Positions 34,803 through 49,031 are shown, numbered from the stretch's first letter. The stretch: DNA of 64,000 nucleotides from Leucaena leucocephala (GCA_037074615.1 CM073535.1:5247001-5311000), one strand, 5' to 3'. A program made the numbers and translations. Notes: generated by a model from the letters alone, not told the origin.

Positions 34803-37800
34803 TCATGCTTCTGCAGCGGTACCTGGTTCTTCGTCGGTAGAATCGGATGATACAACTTCTTCTGTGACATGTCCAATTGCTGACCCTGCCTCTGGTTTGT
34901 TTTCCATCTCAGCATACAGCTTTTCTCTGAGTTTCATGAGAAGGTCTTCTTGTGCACCATGATTCTCTGCAAGGAACCTCTTCATAGCATCCTTACCATG
35001 GAAATTCTCACCCTTATAATTGTAAAATGCTCCAGACTTTGAGATTAATTTGTGTTTCAGGCTCAACTCTAAAATTTCTGCTTCTCTACTTATACCCTTG
35101 CCAAACCCAAGCTCAAATTGCGCTGATTTGAATGGAGGGGCAAGCTTGTTCTTCACGACCTTGACAAGAACCTGGCTTCCTATAGCCTACATAATGAAAC
35201 ATCATAAAAGACGACCCAAACCAGTAATGAATTCAAAGAAAATAAAGCTAATACTCATACACAAGAATACTACACAGCTGAATTATACGGACTCTTAATG
35301 TGAGACATACTTCAATGCACTGAACCAGTTTCTCCAAAAAAAATGATAAAACATCTTCCCAAAATATTGATGACATTGATTCCTCACGTATGACTTTTAA
35401 CTCCTCCCAGTTATTGCCAAAACTACATATAATCAATTCTATCACTATCATGGAAGCATGCGGTATGTATGACTAGTCCATCATCCATGGACTTCTGATG
35501 CATTTAAGTAGATCTATCAGTAAACTATCATAATTACATATTAAGGTTATGCTTGATTGGTTGGTATGAAAATTGGCCCCTGTAAGACAATAAGGAAGAA
35601 ATTTGAAAAATATATGAACACAACTAAGTCAAAACGCATTGCTATTTTCAATCTGCCCATTTTCACCGAAATCAAGCACAGCCTAAGAAGTTTTCGTTTC
35701 AATATACGTGAGAGGTCTTGTTACTGTAAGAGGATACCGCTAATTTCAAAGGATTAACATCCAACCCTTAGTCCAAAAAAATTCAAAACAGATAAAGAAT
35801 ACAAGGGGAGCAGTAGAAAGAACAGATTATTTGTACCTCTTCACCCTTCTTAATATACGCTGTTCTCTTGATATTTAGCCGCACAGAAGCATAAAATTTC
35901 AATGCATTACCACCACAGGTAACTTCAGTAGGCCCACCAAATCCAAAAGTAGAGAGCTTAGACCTCACCTGAAGAAACATAAAAACACTCGTCAAAAGAT
36001 TATATAAGCACATCTCTTGATGGATTTAATATAATCAGGTTATTTATGCACTTAAAACTAAACATGAAAAACATGTATTCTTCCAGAAAATACATATTAA
36101 GACAATGAGTCAACAGTCACTTCCCACATAAACAACCGGAAAAGATAATATCACCCACATTATTAGCATTCCAAAGAACCTCACCGGTGAAACTACAAGT
36201 AGTTGCCCCTAAGTTCCAGAAAATCTTATTAAAGATGTCAAAAGAAAGAGAGCTGAGGGAGAGGTTGACTCAGGTAAGCTAGATTATTTAGTAGCATGTA
36301 TGAAACCAATGCTAAACTTTGCAAGCTTGCAACTCTGCCTTCATAATAAGAGGAAGAATAGAAACTCCATCACACAGTTAGATATCAGAAGAGAGATTAA
36401 AAAAACACATTGATGGTACACATCATCATGAACCTAATAACTAATAGTCCAAAATCATATTGGCCCGCAGTGCCATTAGAAGAGCTCAAGCTCAACTGAA
36501 AGTTGGAAATAGAAAATAACTTTGGCTCAATGCAACTGACAAAACTAGAGACCAATATGAATTAGCAGAGGATAGGCAACATGTAGGAAATTTCACAAGT
36601 AAAACGACACCTATGATTTAGGCCAAAGAAAATTAGCAAAATCGGCAACCATAGCTGATACCTGGTTAACAAAAATCAATATACACTGTGATAGTGATAA
36701 AGCATGGCTCAATTTCCGAAGTGCCTGGCTCATCAACCTTGCCTGCATTGCCATGTGAGCATCACCCATCTCACCATCGAGTTCACCTTTAGGAACAAGA
36801 GCAGCTACCTAGTATTGGGAACGCTGCAAAAAGTCAGTAGGCATATACCTGGCATATAAAAACTCCAATGCATTAAACCAGAGGACATGATATAAATCAC
36901 TTGCAAGTAACATCTAAGAGATATACAGAAAAAAGGTGAGAGAGGAAATATGGAGAGATGGAACACAAAATTTTACTCATAAAAGCAATCAAGAAGTCAT
37001 CCTTATAGTGGCCAATAAAAATGGTATTAAAAAAAACAAAAGGAGCCCCATTCATACACTGTCAACAACAATTACATCAACTGAACCACTGCGGATTAAG
37101 GTATCCACGAGACTAAGTGCTTGTTCACCGCAATCTGGTTGTGAGAGAAGCAAATTCTTAGTATCTACACCAATGGACTCTGCAAGTGTTTGATCAAGTG
37201 CATGCTCAGCATCTACGAAAACACAGTAGCCTGCAAGAAACAAACCAATCAATGTCTGCAATGCTGCATGGACCAAGCACACGTCCTTAATAGATATGCA
37301 CTAAGAAGGTGGTCAAGGTATTCAAAATAATATGCCCCCTCATCTTCACTGTACTTGTAATGGCAAAGCAGATGCAAATACATCAACATATCGACAAAGG
37401 AACTAATCATGTAAAGTTCAAATTATAAAAACCAACCAATAACAGTCCCTTCTCTATAGAAGTAATCAAAGAAACGGGGGGGCAAAACATAACCCGTTCA
37501 TAGTTAGAAATTGCTAGAACAATGTTGCCGAGGTGTTGAGAAGGAATAGTTAAATGAGATGCCTTATAAGAATTAGACCAACAATTTACTGCATTCTAAT
37601 AACATTAGCCACGCGGGAAATTCTTAAAATTTATCTGGGCCTGCATTAAAATGTCATAAAAAGAAACATCTATCCATAGTAAATAACAAAGGCACACGTA
37701 AAGTGCAGAAGTAACAGAGGCTAAAAAAATGGTCCCGGCATCATAATTGATAGCAGTAGTGCAATGGTCATATCAATAGTTAAGAACGAAGCCAGGACAA

Positions 37801-39872
37801 CCAGAAAGCTATAGACATGCTTCTGTCTGAAGCAAAGACGTAGAAAGATAACCTCCTTGCTTTTGTGCCTCCGCAATCACATGTAAAGCAAGAGTTGTTT
37901 TCCCAGAAGCTTCTGGACCATATATCTCTATAACTCGTCCCTACAAACATTCAGAATGTGCATGTAACTTTAAGTGTATATCTATTCGCACAGCAAAACA
38001 TAAGGTTGATTCTCTCCACCCTCTTCCATATACATGTATGTATCTACAACACAAATTATTCATGTGGCAACCTATATGTACACAGTATGTTATCTTGCAA
38101 TAAAACATTATTTTTCAAAATGAAACGGCAACACTAAACAGTCAATAAAACTGAATTCGACGACAAATTTATTCTGTGAATCAGACATCAACATAAAAAA
38201 ATACTTGTCATATCACTGCTCAAAGGAAATGGGAAAAAAGCAATGAAGAGATGAAAACAAAAAATTTAAAAATAAATAATGTTTCCAACTAATTACATTT
38301 TTAAATAAAAACATAGTATTTAAAATTCTATTCATGTACTAATGTAGAATAGAAGAGAAAAGAACTTCAAATATGAAGCTAAGGATACCTTTGGAAGTCC
38401 ACCAATTCCTAATGCTATATCCAGAGCAAAAGACCCTGTCGACACCACAGGGACTTGTCTTGATGCAACAGAGCGACCAAGCCACATAATAGATCCCTTT
38501 CCGAAGGCCGAAGTGATCTGATCCAGAGCTTGTTGTAAGGCTAAGTCTTTCTTGGACATGTTCTCATCACTTGAGTCACCTTCATCTGATTTAGATCCCC
38601 TTCTACCTTCAGGCAGATAAAAATAAAAGTAACTAGAGGCCTTAGTGCAAAGACTAAGATAAACAGAAAGGAAAAAGGTGATAATTGTCACAGGGGGAAA
38701 AAGATTCTTCGCACAGTATTTGAACATAATATGATTCCAGTACACAAATTCATGTGGCAATGGATCCAACTTCTTTTACTGCTTGGTTCACACAATCAAC
38801 AGGAGCACGTAACGGAGACAAATTTTTAAATTCTTCCAGTACATAAAACTCAGGGTCCAAATTATGGACTAATAACCTCCTAATCCAATTTGTCCAATTT
38901 CTTACTAAAGAAGACTGAGAAGTATTGTGCTTTCGAAACTCAAATGATTCATTCAAATTTACAATGAGTTCATATACAGTATTTAAAGAAGTTAAACCTG
39001 ACTAGCAAACTTTCCCTGTCAAAGCAAATGGCTGAAGCTGCCGTCTACCCTATGAAGCAAAAACAATCTCGTACTTAATGATTAGCACCTTGTGCTTCAC
39101 CGGGATTCTGATTTTAAAAACTTATGCAAGATTATCACCGATAAATCAGGAATTTCAAAGACACGTGGCAATCCCCTATTACCTTAATCGATGTATCTAG
39201 GAAGTTAATGCCTAGTTTTTCTTGTTTGGTCATCGACTTGAAAAAGAAAAAAAGAGAAAGTAGAAAAACAGCCTTTCTCCTAAAACTAAACCTCTGGATG
39301 AAAAGCTGACAACTTGAAACGCGCCAAATATTCCTTGCCTAAAGCCCTGGAAATAAAAGAAAACAATAGTTAAGTATATTAAAGACGAGGAATCAATCTC
39401 ACAAACATACGTAAAAGAATATGCCCAAAGAGGGAGAGCTAGTGCTAGGTCTGCATAAAACATGCTCAGACATTCGCCATTGTGGTCTTTTTTTATAACA
39501 AGGGACAGATAATCTTCAGAAAACATTGACTTTCGCCGTAAAGGCTATCCGAGAATCGCTTAAGCTTCATCCCTTCATTTTGTTACCAAGCCCCGGAATG
39601 ATTAAAAATTTAACAAAAATAAATAAAGAAGATTGAACTTAAAAGGTGATCCAAAGCCGCAAAGACTCTGTCAAGTGAGAATGTATGATAAGGAGAAGTG
39701 AGGGACTGTAGGAAGGTGGGAAAGCGGCAACAGAGCTTGGAAAACAAAACATGAGAAAAGGAAAGGAAAAATGCTTCACCTTAGTAACTGTAGGGTCGAA
39801 TAGAGAGCGCTTGAGAAGGTAAGTGTTCCGAAGCAGCCTCGCCATAGAAGCACTCTGCTGCAGGATTTTCAC
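34803..39872 (-). CDS. RECA3: RecA recombinase homologue, mitochondrial type
   Basis: Bacterial-type strand-exchange ATPase encoded in the nucleus; plant copies act in organelle DNA repair and suppress recombination between mitochondrial repeats. Eight exons: 39872-39780, 39346-39292, 38606-38389, 37940-37853, 37230-37058, 36808-36662, 35968-35837 and 35186-34803, giving 429 residues. The first about 55 residues are rich in Arg, Ser and Leu with almost no acidic residues, as in a mitochondrial presequence. Met10 (MARLLRN, at 39845) is an equally likely start and is closer to what I recall for RECA3. Walker A is GPEASGKT (130-137), and Walker B ends VIVVDS with Asp208. The DNA-binding loop region includes KGELDGEMGD and STFGFGGPTEVTCGGNALKF. 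The C-terminus is acidic. Assignment to RECA3 rather than RECA2 is tentative. Confidence 0.93.
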
Positions 39873-40026
39873 TTCCAGCCTTCAACACCCAGAGAAAAGA
39901 AACTACCTTCCACAAACACGCTGATCACGAAAGAGTACAACAATGAAAAGGCTCAAGGAAGTTTGAATGGTGTATGGTACGCATGCAAGAAGAACAAAGT
40001 AGGAGGCCCGCGAGAGCTTTGCGAGG

Positions 40027-40036
40027 TTTAGGGTTT
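40027..40036 (-). promoter_or_regulatory. Telo-box upstream of the RecA gene
   Basis: On the minus strand this reads AAACCCTAAA, about 155 bp before the upstream Met. Telo-boxes are common in promoters of plant housekeeping genes. A TGGGCC site II-like element (40166-40171) lies about 130 bp further upstream, a pairing known from nuclear genes for organelle and ribosomal proteins. Confidence 0.5.
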
Positions 40037-40171
40037 TTGGGCGTTTGATTTCCCTCCTTTCTCAATTCCCACAGGGGTCATCGGGAGGGGAGGGACCGGG
40101 AGCGAGTGAGACGTACGCGCGCGACTGTCCTGCCTGCCCGCGCCATTCCGGAAAAAAGATGATAATGGGCC

Positions 40172-41088
40172 GGGCCTGCAGGTTTCACTTTTTCAGTAAC
40201 TTTTTGTTTTTGTTTTTAATTCTATTCTCAAATTTTCTTCACCAGGCCTATTGCCGTTAGATCAAGTCACTTCTATCTACGGTTTAAGTTGTGTCACATC
40301 AGCAACTTCATTTTCCTGAACGCACCGTTTCGTTGTCTTCCTCCCTACCTACAACTGGACGCTCTTCTATTCTCATAACTTGATTACTAGTGGAGTTGGT
40401 AATCACTTGATTAATCAAGATTGACTAATTCAGTGGTACAGTGATTGACAACTTTGTGGTATTGGACGGACAGCATATTGGTGAAACCAGCAAAGAACAT
40501 GTGAACGCATTTTAGCCCTCAAGCTAACAAACTTTATGTCCGAAGTGGTTGGATTTTTTTAAATGTCTTTGTTAATAAGATCTTTATATTGATAATATAA
40601 TTTGAATTTACATTCTTATAAATTATAAGTTAATCCTAGGACTCAGTTATAATTCTCAGGTAGTTGAATTTAATGAACACATTTTAGTTATGAATGCTAC
40701 AGGTGTTTTATTGTTGCATATCCTGTTTATAAATTAAATCACTTCAATTTTTATATCCTTATTTATAAGTCGTTTTGTACAAAAAAAAAAAAGCAACGGA
40801 TATTTTAATATATATATATATATATAGTTGGTCTTATTTTCTAACCAAAAATAATATCAATTCTTATAACATGACATACTCAATATATTCGTTTTCAATC
40901 CCATTTACATGTGAAGAAGATGGACCCCTAAACCAACAAAGATTGATCATAATAAGGATATTACTCATATTCCGTAAGAGCTAATATATACAATGAAAAC
41001 ATTGTCTAAGATTATGATTCTGGTGAGCAAATACTCAAGTTACCAGATTTTTTGTAGAGAGAGGAAGGCACTAACTAACGAATTTAAA
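40172..41088. other. Intergenic, no gene recognised
   Basis: A GC-richer patch at about 40060-40180 is probably the RecA promoter. Beyond it the DNA is AT-rich, with a TA repeat at about 40808-40826. No gene was supported. Confidence 0.5.
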
Positions 41089-41271
41089 TTTTTTTTTTTG
41101 TCTGCCCAATTCATTGGAATTTTATCTCGACTACATCCGGATCTGACTCGCGTTGTGCACCTGGCTATAGTGGATGAATCTCCTAACAGATTTTTTTTGC
41201 ATATACTAATACTCGAACTCTAGATCTCACTTAAGTGATACCGAACCGCTTACTATTCAGATTAACCCCCA
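41089..41271 (-). mobile_element. Probable SINE with poly(A) tail
   Basis: Read on the minus strand, the segment begins near GGGGGTTAATCTG, has GAGTTCGAGTATTAG in a B-box-like position about 50 bp in, and ends TGGGCAGAC followed by eleven A. A tRNA-like head, a short body and an A tail are the SINE plan. I found no clean target duplication and cannot name the family. Confidence 0.5.
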
Positions 41272-44200
41272 TTAATAATTCAAGTTATTCCTAATAAATG
41301 TGGCTCGTGGTCATTCTTTAGACCCAAATTAGCCAACCTAGGCATCAATATAGTAAATATTTCTTCCATCTTGATTTACTTATAATAATTTGGATTTTCA
41401 TTTTATCCCTATATTTTGTTCCAAATTTTAAAACAAAATGATTACCTATATTCAATAATATCCTTATTAAGGAGGGTATTAAATAGAAGGCAAAATTAAA
41501 AAGGAAAAAAGGTTTGTATAATACATGTAGATTTTTGTTATAAGAACAAGTAAATAGGACGAAGGAAATACCATTAGATGTGATATGGGGTCAATGAGTT
41601 GACTAATACAATTTTTTGTCCACCTTGCCCAACAGCGTCGGACAGAGAATTCTAGTCCAGATTTCCCATTCCACACTTCAAGGCTATTTAGTGAAAGTCA
41701 AAACCATTTGGGAAATCTTCGTTCTCGTTCTTTTTTGCTCACCCAATAAATTATCCATGTACCCAAATTTTGGGTTACACGGTTATATTAAAATGAATGC
41801 ACGTACACAAAAAAAATAATATTTGTAATGAAAAAGGGTTGGTGTGGTATGTATTGAGGGAAAAATAATAAAAATTAATTTAAAAATGTTTTCTATAAGC
41901 GTGGAGAATATAACATTTGTGTCATCATAGGAAAATATTGAATAAAAAGTCTTTAACCTTATAAAACGACAAAGAAAAGTCAATATGATATTTATCCAGT
42001 TGGATATATTGATAAACGATATATTTAAAAATTTAGTTATTTAATAAAATAAAATAATGATATACATGTAACAAATTTCTATAAGCAGACAACCGCACTC
42101 ATCAATTCCTTGTAATTAATTTGATAATTGATTACATAATAGGAATTCTACGCTCAACACTACGTGCTGTAGTTTATTTAATTAATTATTGGATTTGGAA
42201 TGTCTTCCATACCCTAAACCTAAAGCAAACGCAATTCACGTGATTCATTAATCCCTACTTTGCATTATTATATGGCCACAACACGTTCATTCTCAGCACT
42301 CCAATAGCTTAAGTTACATTCTAGAGAGGTATAATTGCTCTGACCACGACCACAATATCAATAAATCTTATCATTTCATATCACATGAATTTTTAAATAA
42401 ATTATTAATTAAGATATCATATTTAATAATTTTATTAAATATTTAATTCGATATTCTTTTACTCTTTTTTATAAAACTTTAAATTATTTGATCTACTATA
42501 TTTTTATCCATGCATCTAATATTATAGTCTATACATATTCAAATAATCTCAAATATTTTTTTATTGTTTTTGTAATATATATACTCAAACTCTTCCTTAT
42601 TATTAATTTTTTATTATATATTTATCTTAACATTATTTACTCTTATTTTTTACTCATGTTAGATAGAATTGTATTGAGACAGGATAAACTAATTATAGAG
42701 TAATTGGAATATAATTATTAAATATGAGGGTATGACTAAAAATGATCGTATATTGAATTTTGAAAATAATAAGTTTTAAAACAAAAGAAAGTCTAAAAAC
42801 AGCCATAATTCTAGAATGGAGGCCGCGTAACCTGTGGCAACATAACGTCATCGCTCCATGTACCTAAAATGGAAAAACGATGTTGGTATTCTAAGACAGC
42901 TTCAAATCATGGATTGGTCAGCCTGCAATGTCAGCTATGGCTGGAAGCAGGGTGACATGATATTTGATGGAGAAATCAGTCATTTTTAATATTATTATAA
43001 TGAATGTGAACAATATTAATATTCAATTAAATATAAAATTTATAAGACCAAGGATTAATATTGGTACAAAGGGAAAGACGACGGCTTTGAAAATTTCTGA
43101 AGAAAAACTGAAGTTCAGCATCAAACTAGGCTTTCCAAGCGCAATAGGAATATTTCACCGTTTAGACAAATTTTAAGTTATCGAATAAAAAAGCAAACGT
43201 TAATTAATTACCTGAAAGCAGAAAAAAATCCCAATAATGATAAGGATCAATACTAGTTCCAGATTTGGGAGAAACATTTTTGTTATCATGTATGTAAGTA
43301 TTTTTGTAAATATTTTTTAAATTTTAAAAAATATTCTAATTCTAACGAGTTTGTGAAATATAACTCGTATAAATTTTTGTTTTAAAAAAAACATGCGTAA
43401 TGTATTGTTAAGATTATTAGGGTAAAGGATAAGTTAAGTTACATCCCAAGGGCATGCAAATAAAGGATCAGTTTTGGTAAAAATTCATATATTAGTTATA
43501 TAATGGTCAAATTGAGGACAAGAATTTCAATTAAGTCTATTACAAATACTAAATACGTAATAATTATTTATGTTGGACCTTAATAATTTTTGTCATAAGG
43601 CTTTCAAATAATCAGGACATCAATTATTAATATATTAATATAATTGCTTAATTATGATTAATGAACCTGGTATCCCTACAATATATCTGTATAATATTAT
43701 ATACTAGTTTATAAGTTAATTAAATTAATTTTTAAAAAAATAATAAATATTAGATATAAAATTAATTGATATATTATATTTAATATTAAAATAATTTTTT
43801 TAAATGAACTCGATCCTACAAGTAATGTTTATAATATAAAGATGACACAAATCCATATCCACGTGTCAAAATTGCATATTAACAAGCCATATTTAACAAT
43901 ATTTACGTTTATGTATTTTGTATTTACATGTTAAGCTGTGTTATTTATAAATTAAATTTATAAAACATAATTGTAGAATCTCTCTGCATTCAGTATTTTT
44001 TATCCGATTCTGATTAATTTTCCCTAATCAATATTGTTGGCCGAAAGCCCGAAATGAAGAAAAAGGTATTGATAAATTTCTTTCTATTCAGAATTGAGAA
44101 ATTTAAAATATTCATTTTTTATAAAAAAAATAAATTATTCACACAGACACACATATTAATTAGCAAATTTAAAATTTTAAAAGTTCTAATATAAATATCT

Positions 44201-45600
44201 TCAATCCATAATATCTGACCGTACATTCGGAAGGCGTGCGTGCATGGTTTATGAATCATGCTAATGAATGTTTGGAAGATTCCAAAATCACACTTTGTGT
44301 TGCTTCTCCCAAAATAAACCTTTATATTTTCTCATTAACTTTTCACTTTTTAATACTTAGACTCATATAATTGAGACTTGAAAGTATTTTATTTTTTTTA
44401 TCTATTTTAAATTAAATTTAGGCATTTTATTTTATATTTAAAATCTTTAAAATGCGACGTATAGACATTTTTTTTTTCAACGTATAGACATGTTTTGAGT
44501 TTCAAGTAAAAATGTATTTTTGTTTTTACTCCCTAAAAATGATGTACTGCATCATTGATGATGCATGAATGACGTGATTATATTCTCTCTCTCACACACA
44601 CTATAATATTTATTTATTGGGAAAATAAGACAAATTCAATTGCAAAAATTACTAAAAATTTGTTATTACAAAAATTATTATCTAGATATTAGATTTGAGA
44701 AAACGGGTATAATTTATAAGTTGGAAGGGGGCAGGCTACGAGCCCAAACCTATAAGCTAGATAGCTTGCTATTTTTTTAATATTTTAAAATAATTATTTT
44801 AAAATATTTAAAATATTAATAAAATTTTTAATGTTATATCAACATAATAAAAAATTATTAATTTTATGCTCTTAAAATTTATATTTTAATAAAAAATATT
44901 AAATTTTATAACTATAAATATAAATAAATATTAATATAATATTAATTAATTATAATATATTATAAATAAATAACTATTTTTATTAATATTCAATAATAAG
45001 AATATTTAAAATAATATTTAAGTAAAATAAATAATATTATTAATAATTAAAAAAAAATTGGTGGGGAGGACCGAGCCCTCATATTTTTTTATGTAAAATA
45101 AATTGACTCTGTTTTACCATGTCTATTAGAGATATTTAAAATTTGTTTAAAGATTAGTTACAATCTATATTTATCTACTGAGAAAAAATTGTCTTCTAAG
45201 GAGTATATATAAAAGTAATTATAGATCACACATAAACCATTTTTATATGGATAATATATTTTAACTTATAATTTTATAGGTTATAAATTAATTTCTTATT
45301 AATTAGATAAATTTTACTATTATTTTACTAATTTTGAACAATTAATTTTATAAGTAGAGATTTTTCAGATATATTCTCGAAAAAAATTGCGGCCAAAAAT
45401 TAAAAATAAAAACGATGGATAAAATACCATAAGGAGCTACTGAACACGTAGCCCACGAAACGCGGGAAATGACTTCAGCTGATCACTTCTTCATACTCAC
45501 GCCATCGAGTTAGTTGACTGTTATGAATTAAAAGGAACTCAGCCAAATTCCCAGTTTAATTTTACCGTCGTGACTTCGCGTTTTCTCGCGTTCCCTCCCA
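41272..45600. other. Long intergenic region, no gene recognised
   Basis: About 4.3 kb without a supportable gene. Composition is very AT-rich, extreme at about 44760-45060, where nearly only A and T occur. That patch is flanked by similar GC-rich motifs (GGGGGCAGGCTACGAGCCC and GGGGAGGACCGAGCCC). Short open frames are low-complexity. Confidence 0.5.
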
Positions 45601-45637
45601 AAAGCTTACCTTCTTTGGCCCTCTCTGCAGATTGAGA

Positions 45638-45648
45638 CATAAATAAAA
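45638..45648 (+). promoter_or_regulatory. Candidate TATA box of the IQM gene
   Basis: CATAAATAAAA lies about 320 bp before the intron inferred in the leader. It is a plausible core promoter, but other AT-rich sites exist. Confidence 0.35.
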
Positions 45649-45961
45649 CCCCTCACCATCATGAGCATAACTCCAAAATGCCATAAGCTTCGAATCCCTC
45701 AACAGCTCGTGGCTTTAGACCTTGGAAAAAAACATTCGCCACAACCTTTGATTTGATTATCATCTCTCACCCACTTCCCACGTCTGTCACTTAGCCTGGC
45801 TGGTGGGACACGTCTCTGAAGATTTACGAGTGTCCCCCGTCTTCATCAGACATCCCGTATAGCTGTTTAGCCTACACACACACACACACACCTATCTTAA
45901 TTTCTTCCACATCCATATTCATTTCGCTCGAGCCTAACCCCACAAGCCATATACAAACAAG

Positions 45962-46158
45962 GTAAATTTTGCATGTTCTTAAGCTGTTTGTTGATAATCC
46001 ATATCTATTCCTTTAACTTGAAGATTGAAATTGAAATGTGTTATCACCTTACGAAGCGGTTAGCAATTATCCTCTGTTCAACAGGAGACTTCAAACAATG
46101 ACTTCTGTTTGAACTGAGACCTCTGTATCCTGAATCTTAATTTTATTTAATTATGCAG
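45962..46158 (+). other. Inferred 5' UTR intron of the IQM gene
   Basis: AAG followed by GTAAAT at 45962 makes a donor, and TTATGCAG ending at 46158 makes an acceptor, 43 bases before the start codon. Leader introns are common in this kind of gene. Not confirmed by transcripts. Confidence 0.5.
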
Positions 46159-46201
46159 GACTAACAAACGATTTGAAGCTTGGAGCTGCAGGTGTAGCCT
46201 T

Positions 46202-48657
46202 ATGGGATTATCGTTTTCCTTACTGTTACCAGCGTGTGAAAAAATCGCGAGGCATTGGTTATTTGGCCTGTCTTTCAACTTCAGGTTTGGATCTAAAGAT
46301 GGGGGTAAAATTCTGAGAGCAGCCAGCTTGAACAAGAAAAGAGAAGAATCAGAAACTAGTTCATTGTCAAATGTGTCCAATAACAACATCAATAGTTCAA
46401 GATGGTTGAGGGATCGTAGACCTGAGATGGAGACTCTAGAAATAAATGTTAATGTCTCATCGGAAAAGGAACACATGGGTGACATTGATTTACCTCACAA
46501 ATCAGTACCTCTTCTTTCCCTGCCAGGATCATTGATGTTTTCTTCACCCAGACCCATCAATGAGCTTGACGCTGCTGCAACTAAGCTCCAGAAAGTTTAC
46601 AAGAGTTACCGCACACGAAGAAGCCTCGCAGATTGTGCTGTGGTGGTGGAGGAGCTCTGGTTAGTCTCTGCTTCTCAATCATTAACCCGGTTTCAATCAT
46701 TTTTGCCACCTTTTTTTAATCCGAGTACAGTAACTTACATAAATTTATTGATAATTAACGCGATAAGAAAAAGGATAGAGAGAAGGAATGGGTTCCACTC
46801 CCTCTCTCAATCTCAATCAATCTCTTGTTAATTGAATTTTGTGCAATGTATTGCACGACAGATTATTGGATTTTTTAAAGAACTTTCAACAAAAATTTAA
46901 TATGCGTGTTTTAGGGAGTAAAACACTGGATGCTAATTTCCTGTCTTAATGTCATGAATTGAATGGTGGGTGTAGGTGGAAGGCCCTAGACTTTGCCGCG
47001 TTGAAACGAAGTTCAGTTTCATTTTTCGATGTCCAGAAGTCGGAGAGCGCCCAATCACGCTGGGCGAGGGCAAGGACAAGAGCAGCTAAGGTATACCCTT
47101 TGTTATAATAATAACGAATAGTGAATTCATATTTCTCACAAGTAAATTCTGTCATTTTCTCGTTTTTGAAGTGTAGTGCCAAATATTAATAGCTTTTAAT
47201 TTCTCACACAGGTTGGAAAAGGTTTGTCCAAGGACGACAAGGCGCAAAAACTAGCTCTCCGGCATTGGCTTGAAGCCGTGAGTAATAATCCTGGAATTCT
47301 CCTCACAACGATCTTAAATCTTGTCCAACATACCCATATTAACAATCTTAATTTCTTTACACAGATTGACCCACGTCATCGTTATGGACACAATCTGCAT
47401 TTATATTATGATATCTGGTTTGAAAGTCACATCACTCAGCCATTTTTCTACTGGTAAATCTCTTGTTCTGTTATTGTGATCTTCGTATAACCATGACCAT
47501 ATCATAAGCATCTGTTGGATAATAACTAACTCTCTTTTCTGTCAATGTAGGCTGGATGTTGGAGATGGCAAAGAAATTAATCTTGAGAAATGCCCGAGGA
47601 CCACTCTTCAACGTCAGTGCATTAAATACCTTGGACAGGTGAGTTATTTTGCTCTTAATAAGAAGATAATTAACGAAATAAATTATCTGAAAAGCATCTT
47701 AATAAGATTAGAGGTACAAATCATTTCTGTCAACATGAATCTGACATAACTGTGTTTAATACAATTGCAGAAGGAAAGGGAAGAATATGAAGTACTTGTT
47801 GCAAATGGAAAGCTTGTATACAAGCTGAATGGGAAGCTGGTGGACACAGACGACAAGTGCAAATGGATATTTGTTCTAAGCACAACGAGAAGTTTGTATG
47901 TAGGACGAAAGCAGAAAGGTTCATTTCAGCACTCAAGCTTTTTATCTGGGGCTGCAACCACAGCTGCAGGCAGATTAGTAGCAAATCAAGGTGTTCTTGA
48001 GGCTATCTGGCCGTACAGTGGTCACTACCACCCCACAGAAGAGAACTTCCAAGAGTTCGTCTCCTTCCTCGAGGACCACAACGTAGACCTCGCCAATGTC
48101 AAGGTTAGTGATCATTCATTTTTCTCTCTTGATTTGAATCAAAAGTCCACAGGACAAATTAGATGACAGTTATTTTGCTTGTTTGGTGTCAGAGATGTGC
48201 TATTGATGATGACACGCCTTCATACATAGGCGCTGATGAATCACAGGAAAACTTGGGTCCTACTATAACTACTCAGTCAAGTTCAATTAATGATAGTGAT
48301 AATAAGAATGGCCAAGAGACAAATACAACTCAAGTTAATGAAGAGGGTACAAAGGTTGGTGATGAGATTGAGAAGAAGGATGAAGCCTCAGTGTCTGACT
48401 TTTCTAAGAGGTTGTCCTGCAAGTGGTCTACTGGTGCTGGGCCAAGGATTGGGTGCGTGCGTGACTATCCTGGATATCTACAATCAAGAGCATTGGAGCA
48501 AGTGAATCTGTCACCTAGGCCCAATTCAGCCCGGCTTACTAACTATGGACCCATTCCTTCGCCAAGGCCCAGCCCAGAAGTGAAGGTCTCCCCTAGGCTT
48601 TCATGCATGGGATTGCCCAGTCCAACTCCAATGACAACTATTCCCGCAATGAGTTAA
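46202..48657 (+). CDS. IQM family calmodulin-binding protein
   Basis: A plant-specific protein with one IQ motif that binds calmodulin without needing calcium. Arabidopsis IQM1 is linked to stomatal movement and to catalase and stress signalling. Seven exons: 46202-46659, 46976-47090, 47212-47277, 47365-47453, 47551-47638, 47771-48103 and 48193-48657. All phases agree, giving 537 residues. The IQ motif is at about residues 126-144 (AATKLQKVYKSYRTRRSLAD). It is followed by the conserved family core, with WWKALDFAALKRSSVSFF, RHRYGHNLHLYYD, WLDVGDGKEINL and EAIWPYSGHYHPTEENF. The C-terminal 155 residues are acidic, then Ser/Pro-rich with repeated SPRP or SPRL motifs. I cannot tell which IQM paralogue it is. 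Confidence 0.95.
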
Positions 48658-48815
48658 GCCCGGAGACTGGCAGGAATTCAGACTCTTTCCTCCAAAAAAA
48701 ATGGGTCTGCTTTGGTCTGCTTTTGGTTGACAGGTGAAGGGATTTATAGTTTTTTTTTAAATGTTGTAAATGAAATAATCATGTTAATTTAACTGAAGCC
48801 ACATGTCATGACAGC

Positions 48816-48839
48816 AGAGAGAGAGAGAGAGAGAGAGAG
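48816..48839. repeat. GA microsatellite in the IQM 3' region
   Basis: Twelve GA units, about 160 bp after the stop codon, probably within the 3' UTR. Confidence 0.9.
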
Positions 48840-49025
48840 TGGCCAAGAAAAGCCCCGCGTCTCTTTCGGCTTTTAGGACTTGAGTTTGTTCATTCCTTTA
48901 TTTTTTGATGAATTTGGACGTCTTATAAACTGAAGAGGCCCACATTGTCACTTTGACCTAGCTTTCTTGTAAAGAAGGTATTCAGCAGTTAGTTATATAC
49001 TGCTAGCTAGCATTATAAGTTCATC

Positions 49026-49031
49026 AATAAA
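49026..49031 (+). terminator. Candidate poly(A) signal of the IQM gene
   Basis: AATAAA about 370 bp after the stop codon. Candidate only. Confidence 0.35.

Noticed and set aside
44740..45075. AT-only patch flanked by similar GC-rich motifs
   Set aside because: The motifs are direct and imperfect, and no element type fits; mentioned only as composition.
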